A stretch of 8,439 nt of DNA from positions 1-8,439 of the forward strand of contig CALERA010000140.1 of assembly GCA_937908275.1 (NCBI GenBank), written 5' to 3'. The DNA is from an uncultured Desulfarculaceae bacterium (GTDB taxonomy: Bacteria; Desulfobacterota; Desulfarculia; Desulfarculales; Desulfarculaceae). Numbering within the stretch: the stretch's first letter is position 1; each line of letters begins with the position of its first letter. This document shows, piece by piece, positions 5,869 to 8,439 of this stretch. Made by a program: the position numbers and the translations under genes. The notes beneath the pieces were generated by a model. It saw nothing but the letters and a program-made list of their open reading frames with translations, was not told the DNA's origin and ran no database searches.

Positions 5869-7653
5869 TTACGCCTGGCCGCTGCGGGTCAGGGTGGCGG
5901 CGTAGTGGGTCTGGAACAGGCCGCGCAGGTAGTTTTCGGTGTCCAGGACGGCTTCCTGGGGCAGGTTGAACTCGCCCTGGCTGGTGCGGTCGTGGACCAG
6001 CTTCAGGCCCGGCTCCAGGACCTGGCTCAGGCGGTGGAGGTAATCGTCCACCCCGCACTCCTCGGCGGCGGTGCCGGCCAGGATGGCCACCTCGGCGGTC
6101 TCGTCGAAGCGGATTTTTAAACCGAAGCGCTCGTGGAAGCCCACCTCGAAGTCGCGGATTTGCTCCAGCTTGGCCAACACATGCTCGAAGGCGGTGCCCA
6201 GGGTCATGCCCACTCGGTAATACTCGTCGGCGATGAGGTCCATCCGGGCCGGGGTCAGGGGCGAGCTCAGGCGCTGGGCGTAGAGCGACTGGCGCTTGCT
6301 GATCATCTTCATCAGCTCCAGGCGCTCGGTCCGGGCGGCGGCGGCGAAGCGCTGGGCCAGCTCCGGGTCGTCCGGGGCGGCCAACAGCCGCTCCAGGGCC
6401 GCGGCGGGCGCGGCCACCAGCTCCGGGGTGACCAGGAGCTCGCGGAGCTCGGTGCTGGGCAGGCGCTTCTCAAAGGGCAGCAGGGCCTTTTCCATCACCG
6501 ACACCAGGGCCCGGGCCCCGGTCTTGAGCTCGGCCGCCTGCTGGGCCAGGGCCTGCAGGGCCTCGGGCTCGAAGCGCAGGTCGATGTCATAGGCGGCGAA
6601 GTCGCGCTTCTTGCTGATGACCACCGGGTTGTTGGGGTTGCGCAGAATCTCGTGCAGGTCCTCGGCGGTCAACTCGTCCAGGACCACCGTGACCGGCAGC
6701 CGGCCCACGAACTCGGTCTCGAAGCCAAACTGGACCAGGTCCTGGCTGGTGAGCTGGTGAAAGTACTCCTGGTCCTGGGCGGCCTCGCGCACCGGGGCGG
6801 AAAAGCCCACCGCCTTCTGGTTCTGGCGGCGCTTGATGATCTCGGGCAGGCCGCCAAAGGCCCCGGACATGATGAACAAAATGTGCCGGGTGTTGACGGT
6901 GCGCTTTTCGCGCTGGCCGGTCTTGCGGTACTTCTCGATGGCCTGGATCTGGGAGATCGGGTCGTGGGCCGTCTTGAGGTCCACCTCGGTCTCCTCCATG
7001 GGCTTCAGCAGGGCGCGCTGCACCCCGGTGCGGGAGACGTCCGGACCGATCAGGTTGTTGCTGCTGGCGATCTTGTCCACCTCGTCGATGTAGACGATGC
7101 CGTACTGGGCCAGTTCGATGTCCTCGTTGGCCTCGTGGACCAGGTCGCGGATCAGGTCCTCCACGTCGCCGCCCACGTAGCCGGTTTCACTGAACTTGGT
7201 GGCGTCGCCCTTGACGAAGGGCACCCCCAGCTTGGCGGCGATGAGCTTGACCATGTAGGTCTTGCCCACTCCGGTGGGGCCGATCATCAGCACGTTATTC
7301 TTGATCAATCCCACTCCGTCCGCCGGGTCCTTGCTGGCGCGCTGGGCCAGGTAGCGGGCGCGGTTGAAGTGGGTGCAGACCTTGGTGGCCAACACCGCCT
7401 TGGCCTCGTCCTGGCGCACGATGTACTGGTCCAGGTAGGCCACCATCTCGTCGGGGCGCATGTTGAACTTGATCCGGCTCCAAACGCCCTCCGCCTCGCC
7501 GCCCTCGGCCTCGGGCAGGGGGCAGAGCCGGGGGGCCAGGGCGCGGCTCTGGCCGCCGTACTTCTGGGCCAAATAGTCGTTAAGTTCCCGTTCCACCGAC
7601 TTTTGATCGGGCGGGGCCGGGCGTGTTTCCTCGGGACCGAAAGGCTTTTCCAT
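5869..7653 (-). CDS. ClpX-like AAA+ unfoldase with C-terminal extension and no zinc domain
   Basis: This 594-aa protein has a complete ClpX-type AAA+ module: Walker A GPTGVGKT (125-132), pore loop GYVG (158-161), Walker B VYIDE (187-191), arginine finger in EFVGRLP (R318) and sensor 2 in KTGAR (R381). A VGF tripeptide (282-284) sits where ClpX carries its IGF loop for docking ClpP, so it may deliver substrates to a ClpP-type protease. It differs from ordinary ClpX (about 420 aa). The N-terminal four-cysteine zinc domain is absent (only C44 in the first 60 residues). The segment between LLK and ILFI is about 12 residues longer and lacks RKH. About 185 residues follow the AAA+ lid, helical in character. 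The start ATG 7653 has a weak GGA ribosome site and a preceding promoter candidate. It is divergent from the tRNA-tuf block. I do not assign clpX, since this is probably a paralogue; its substrate is unknown. Confidence 0.9.
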   Translation of the reverse strand: MEKPFGPEETRPAPPDQKSVERELNDYLAQKYGGQSRALAPRLCPLPEAEGGEAEGVWSRIKFNMRPDEMVAYLDQYIVRQDEAKAVLATKVCTHFNRARYLAQRASKDPADGVGLIKNNVLMIGPTGVGKTYMVKLIAAKLGVPFVKGDATKFSETGYVGGDVEDLIRDLVHEANEDIELAQYGIVYIDEVDKIASSNNLIGPDVSRTGVQRALLKPMEETEVDLKTAHDPISQIQAIEKYRKTGQREKRTVNTRHILFIMSGAFGGLPEIIKRRQNQKAVGFSAPVREAAQDQEYFHQLTSQDLVQFGFETEFVGRLPVTVVLDELTAEDLHEILRNPNNPVVISKKRDFAAYDIDLRFEPEALQALAQQAAELKTGARALVSVMEKALLPFEKRLPSTELRELLVTPELVAAPAAALERLLAAPDDPELAQRFAAAARTERLELMKMISKRQSLYAQRLSSPLTPARMDLIADEYYRVGMTLGTAFEHVLAKLEQIRDFEVGFHERFGLKIRFDETAEVAILAGTAAEECGVDDYLHRLSQVLEPGLKLVHDRTSQGEFNLPQEAVLDTENYLRGLFQTHYAATLTRSGQA

Positions 7654-7676
7654 GTCATGATCCAGTGCTGGGGTTC

Positions 7677-7706
7677 GGAAACCAGCCGCCTCGGCGGCGG
7701 TTTTCC
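7677..7706. repeat. 14-bp imperfect hairpin in the ClpX-like 5' leader
   Basis: GGAAACCAGCCGCC (7677-7690) pairs with GGCGGCGGTTTTCC (7693-7706) at 12 of 14 positions with a 2-nt gap. It lies 24-53 nt upstream of the ClpX-like ATG and downstream of the predicted promoter, so it would fold in the mRNA leader or serve as an operator. It does not match the CIRCE heat-shock element. Confidence 0.7.
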
Positions 7707-7719
7707 ATCGCTACGTTTG

Positions 7720-7748
7720 AATATAAAGCCGGCCCGGGGGGGGCGCAA
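7720..7748 (-). promoter_or_regulatory. Candidate promoter for the ClpX-like gene
   Basis: On the minus strand TTGCGC (7748-7743) and TATATT (7725-7720) are 17 bp apart. The -10 is 5 of 6, while the -35 matches only TTG. The spacer contains most of an 8-G run. Predicted start is near 7713, giving a leader of about 60 nt that includes the 7677-7706 hairpin. Confidence 0.42.
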
Positions 7749-7795
7749 GGCGGGGACGCGAGGGAACCCAGGGGCATACGGGGATTTTTTTCCGG

Positions 7796-7823
7796 TTGCC
7801 AGTTGGTGGAGTTTGTGTATTAT
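7796..7823 (+). promoter_or_regulatory. Strong candidate promoter upstream of the tRNA-tuf block
   Basis: TTGCCA (7796-7801) and TATTAT (7818-7823) are 16 bp apart, each matching consensus at 5 of 6. A run of seven T residues (7785-7791) lies just upstream and could act as an UP-like element. Predicted start is near 7830, about 86 nt before tRNA-Thr(TGT). Confidence 0.6.
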
Positions 7824-7876
7824 TGTCGAAGTTTTTGCCCGGGACCGACTGGGCAGGGGAAGGTGCGCTTTTTTCC

Positions 7877-7905
7877 TTGCTGGTCGGAAACCGGGGAGCT
7901 ATGGT
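7877..7905 (+). promoter_or_regulatory. Possible second promoter immediately before tRNA-Thr(TGT)
   Basis: TTGCTG (7877-7882) and TATGGT (7900-7905) are 17 bp apart, matching 3 and 4 of 6. The -10 ends 10 nt before the mature tRNA 5' end, nearly the same placement as the promoter before tRNA-Thr(GGT). It is weaker than the pair at 7796-7823. Confidence 0.35.
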
Positions 7906-7915
7906 AGAAGCTTCG

Positions 7916-7991
7916 GCTGGCGTAGCTCAATTGGCAGAGCGGCTGATTTGTAATCAGCAGGTTGCGGGTTCGATTCCCACCGCCAGCTCCA
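7916..7991 (+). tRNA. tRNA-Thr(TGT)
   Basis: A full cloverleaf of 76 nt with encoded CCA. The acceptor GCTGGCG/CGCCAGC pairs fully, the D stem is GCTC/GAGC, and the anticodon stem GCTGA/TCAGC holds loop TTTGTAA with anticodon TGT (7949-7951), reading ACA codons. The T arm is GCGGG-TTCGATT-CCCAC with one C-A mismatch at 50:64. First gene of the tRNA-tuf block. Confidence 0.97.
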
Positions 7992-8076
7992 GTCTGGCGA
8001 CCCAGGCCAACGGCTGGAGGTGGGCGGGATGGACCCGGTTGTGGTCCGGCGCGAAACGTAACTTGGCGAAATTTCA

Positions 8077-8161
8077 GGTGGGGTTCCCGAGCGGCCAAAG
8101 GGAGCAGACTGTAAATCTGCCGGCGAAGCCTTCGGAGGTTCGAATCCTCCCCCCACCACCA
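8077..8161 (+). tRNA. tRNA-Tyr(GTA)
   Basis: An 85-nt class II cloverleaf with encoded CCA. The acceptor GGTGGGG/CCCCACC and T arm GGAGG/CCTCC pair fully. The anticodon stem GCAGA/TCTGC carries loop CTGTAAA with anticodon GTA (8111-8113). The 13-nt variable arm (8121-8133) forms a GGC/GCC stem typical of bacterial tRNA-Tyr. The 85-nt spacer from the preceding tRNA holds only a small GGACC/GGTCC hairpin (8031-8047). Confidence 0.97.
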
Positions 8162-8188
8162 GCAAATTGACCGTCTCGCTTGCGGCCC

Positions 8189-8217
8189 TTGGCCAAAACG
8201 ACGCGGCAAGATATACT
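8189..8217 (+). promoter_or_regulatory. Candidate internal promoter for tRNA-Thr(GGT)-tuf
   Basis: TTGGCC (8189-8194) and TATACT (8212-8217) are 17 bp apart, matching 4 and 5 of 6. The -10 ends 11 nt before the tRNA 5' end. It lies in the interval where E. coli-type operons carry tRNA-Gly, so the last tRNA and tuf can be transcribed separately from the first two tRNAs. Confidence 0.6.
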
Positions 8218-8228
8218 AAATAGGATAA

Positions 8229-8305
8229 GCCCACGTAGCTCAGTAGGTAGAGCACTTCCTTGGTAAGGAAGAGGTTCATCGGTTCAAGCCCGATCGTGGG
8301 CTCCA
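8229..8305 (+). tRNA. tRNA-Thr(GGT)
   Basis: A 77-nt cloverleaf with encoded CCA. The acceptor GCCCACG/CGTGGGC, D stem GCTC/GAGC, anticodon stem CTTCC/GGAAG and T stem ATCGG/CCGAT all pair fully. Anticodon GGT (8262-8264) reads ACC and ACT. The variable loop has 6 nt. It directly precedes tuf, as thrT precedes tufB in E. coli. Confidence 0.97.
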
Positions 8306-8372
8306 AAAATTGTCGAAACGCGTAGCGCAGGGGCGGTCGACAGCCGGTTCCGGCCCCGTTTCTCATCGCCAT

Positions 8373-8378
8373 AAGGAG
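8373..8378 (+). promoter_or_regulatory. Ribosome binding site of tuf
   Basis: AAGGAG is placed 7 nt before ATG 8386, close to ideal and the best ribosome site in the window, as expected for EF-Tu. The 80-nt leader between the tRNA and the ATG also contains a GGGGC/GCCCC hairpin (8330-8334 with 8353-8357). Confidence 0.85.
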
Positions 8379-8385
8379 TGTCCCC

Positions 8386-8439
8386 ATGGCCAAGGCAAAG
8401 TTCGAGCGCAAGAAGCCACACGTGAACGTGGGAACGATC
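8386..8439 (+). CDS. tuf: Elongation factor Tu, N-terminal 18 codons (cut by contig end)
   Basis: EF-Tu delivers aminoacyl-tRNA to the ribosome as a GTP complex. The 18 visible codons encode MAKAKFERKKPHVNVGTI, the conserved EF-Tu N-terminus; the GHVDHGKT P-loop would follow immediately but lies beyond the window. The position after tRNA-Thr(GGT) and the strong ribosome site support the call. Many bacteria carry two near-identical tuf genes, which may explain why the contig stops here. Confidence 0.96.
   Translation, partial: MAKAKFERKKPHVNVGTI

Noticed and set aside
5516..6058. A 180-aa minus-strand frame covering the palindromic intergenic region
   Set aside because: It overlaps the end of the ClpX-like gene, has no ribosome site, and its sequence is a translation of inverted repeats.
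6133..7953. A 606-aa open frame on the plus strand opposite the ClpX-like gene
   Set aside because: Same kind of antisense shadow; the minus strand carries all AAA+ motifs.
8162..8228. A hidden tRNA-Gly between tRNA-Tyr and tRNA-Thr(GGT)
   Set aside because: The 67-bp gap is too short and shows no D, anticodon or T-loop pattern; it holds a promoter-like pair instead.

Overview
The window looks like one end of a short-read contig from a GC-rich bacterium. It probably belongs to the former Deltaproteobacteria (Desulfobacterota, sulfate-reducer-like). The lineage is inferred from an AhbC-type radical SAM enzyme of the siroheme-dependent heme pathway, a 7TM-DISM diguanylate cyclase, the strong GC bias and the tRNA-tuf gene order. 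The first 44 bases are not genomic: they match the Illumina P5/TruSeq universal adapter. The last 54 bases are the start of tuf (EF-Tu), a gene often present in two copies where assemblies tend to break.

Layout from left to right: (1) adapter, 1-44; (2) the 3' end of a gene that resembles a SAM-dependent methyltransferase, 46-261 (+); (3) typA/bipA translational GTPase, 538-2361 (+); (4) a membrane diguanylate cyclase (signal peptide, 7TMR-DISMED2-like, 7TM-DISM, GGDEF), 2513-4306 (+), with its own promoter; (5) ahbC, 4329-5519 (-), convergent with the cyclase, with its best terminator hairpin inside the last codons of the cyclase gene; (6) a 349-bp intergenic region, 5520-5868, packed with palindromes; (7) a ClpX-like AAA+ unfoldase without the zinc domain and with a long C-terminal extension, 5869-7653 (-); (8) a divergent promoter region; (9) tRNA-Thr(TGT), tRNA-Tyr(GTA), tRNA-Thr(GGT) and tuf, all (+).

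The genes are mostly housekeeping: translation (TypA, tRNAs, EF-Tu), heme biosynthesis (AhbC), c-di-GMP signalling and protein remodelling. They do not form one pathway. The tRNA-tuf block resembles the E. coli thrU-tyrU-glyT-thrT-tufB operon but lacks tRNA-Gly and has a good-looking promoter in that gap.

The least explained part is 5541-5851. It holds six inverted repeats, five of them with perfect arms of 6 to 15 bp, many nearly abutting, plus an inverted pair of a related ~33-nt motif and a 14-nt direct repeat. None has the U-tract of an ordinary terminator. A plus-strand promoter-like pair lies just before most of the array, so it could be a structured RNA, a mosaic of dispersed palindromic repeats, or the processed 3'/5' region between the ClpX-like gene and ahbC. 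The ClpX-like protein is the most unusual protein here.
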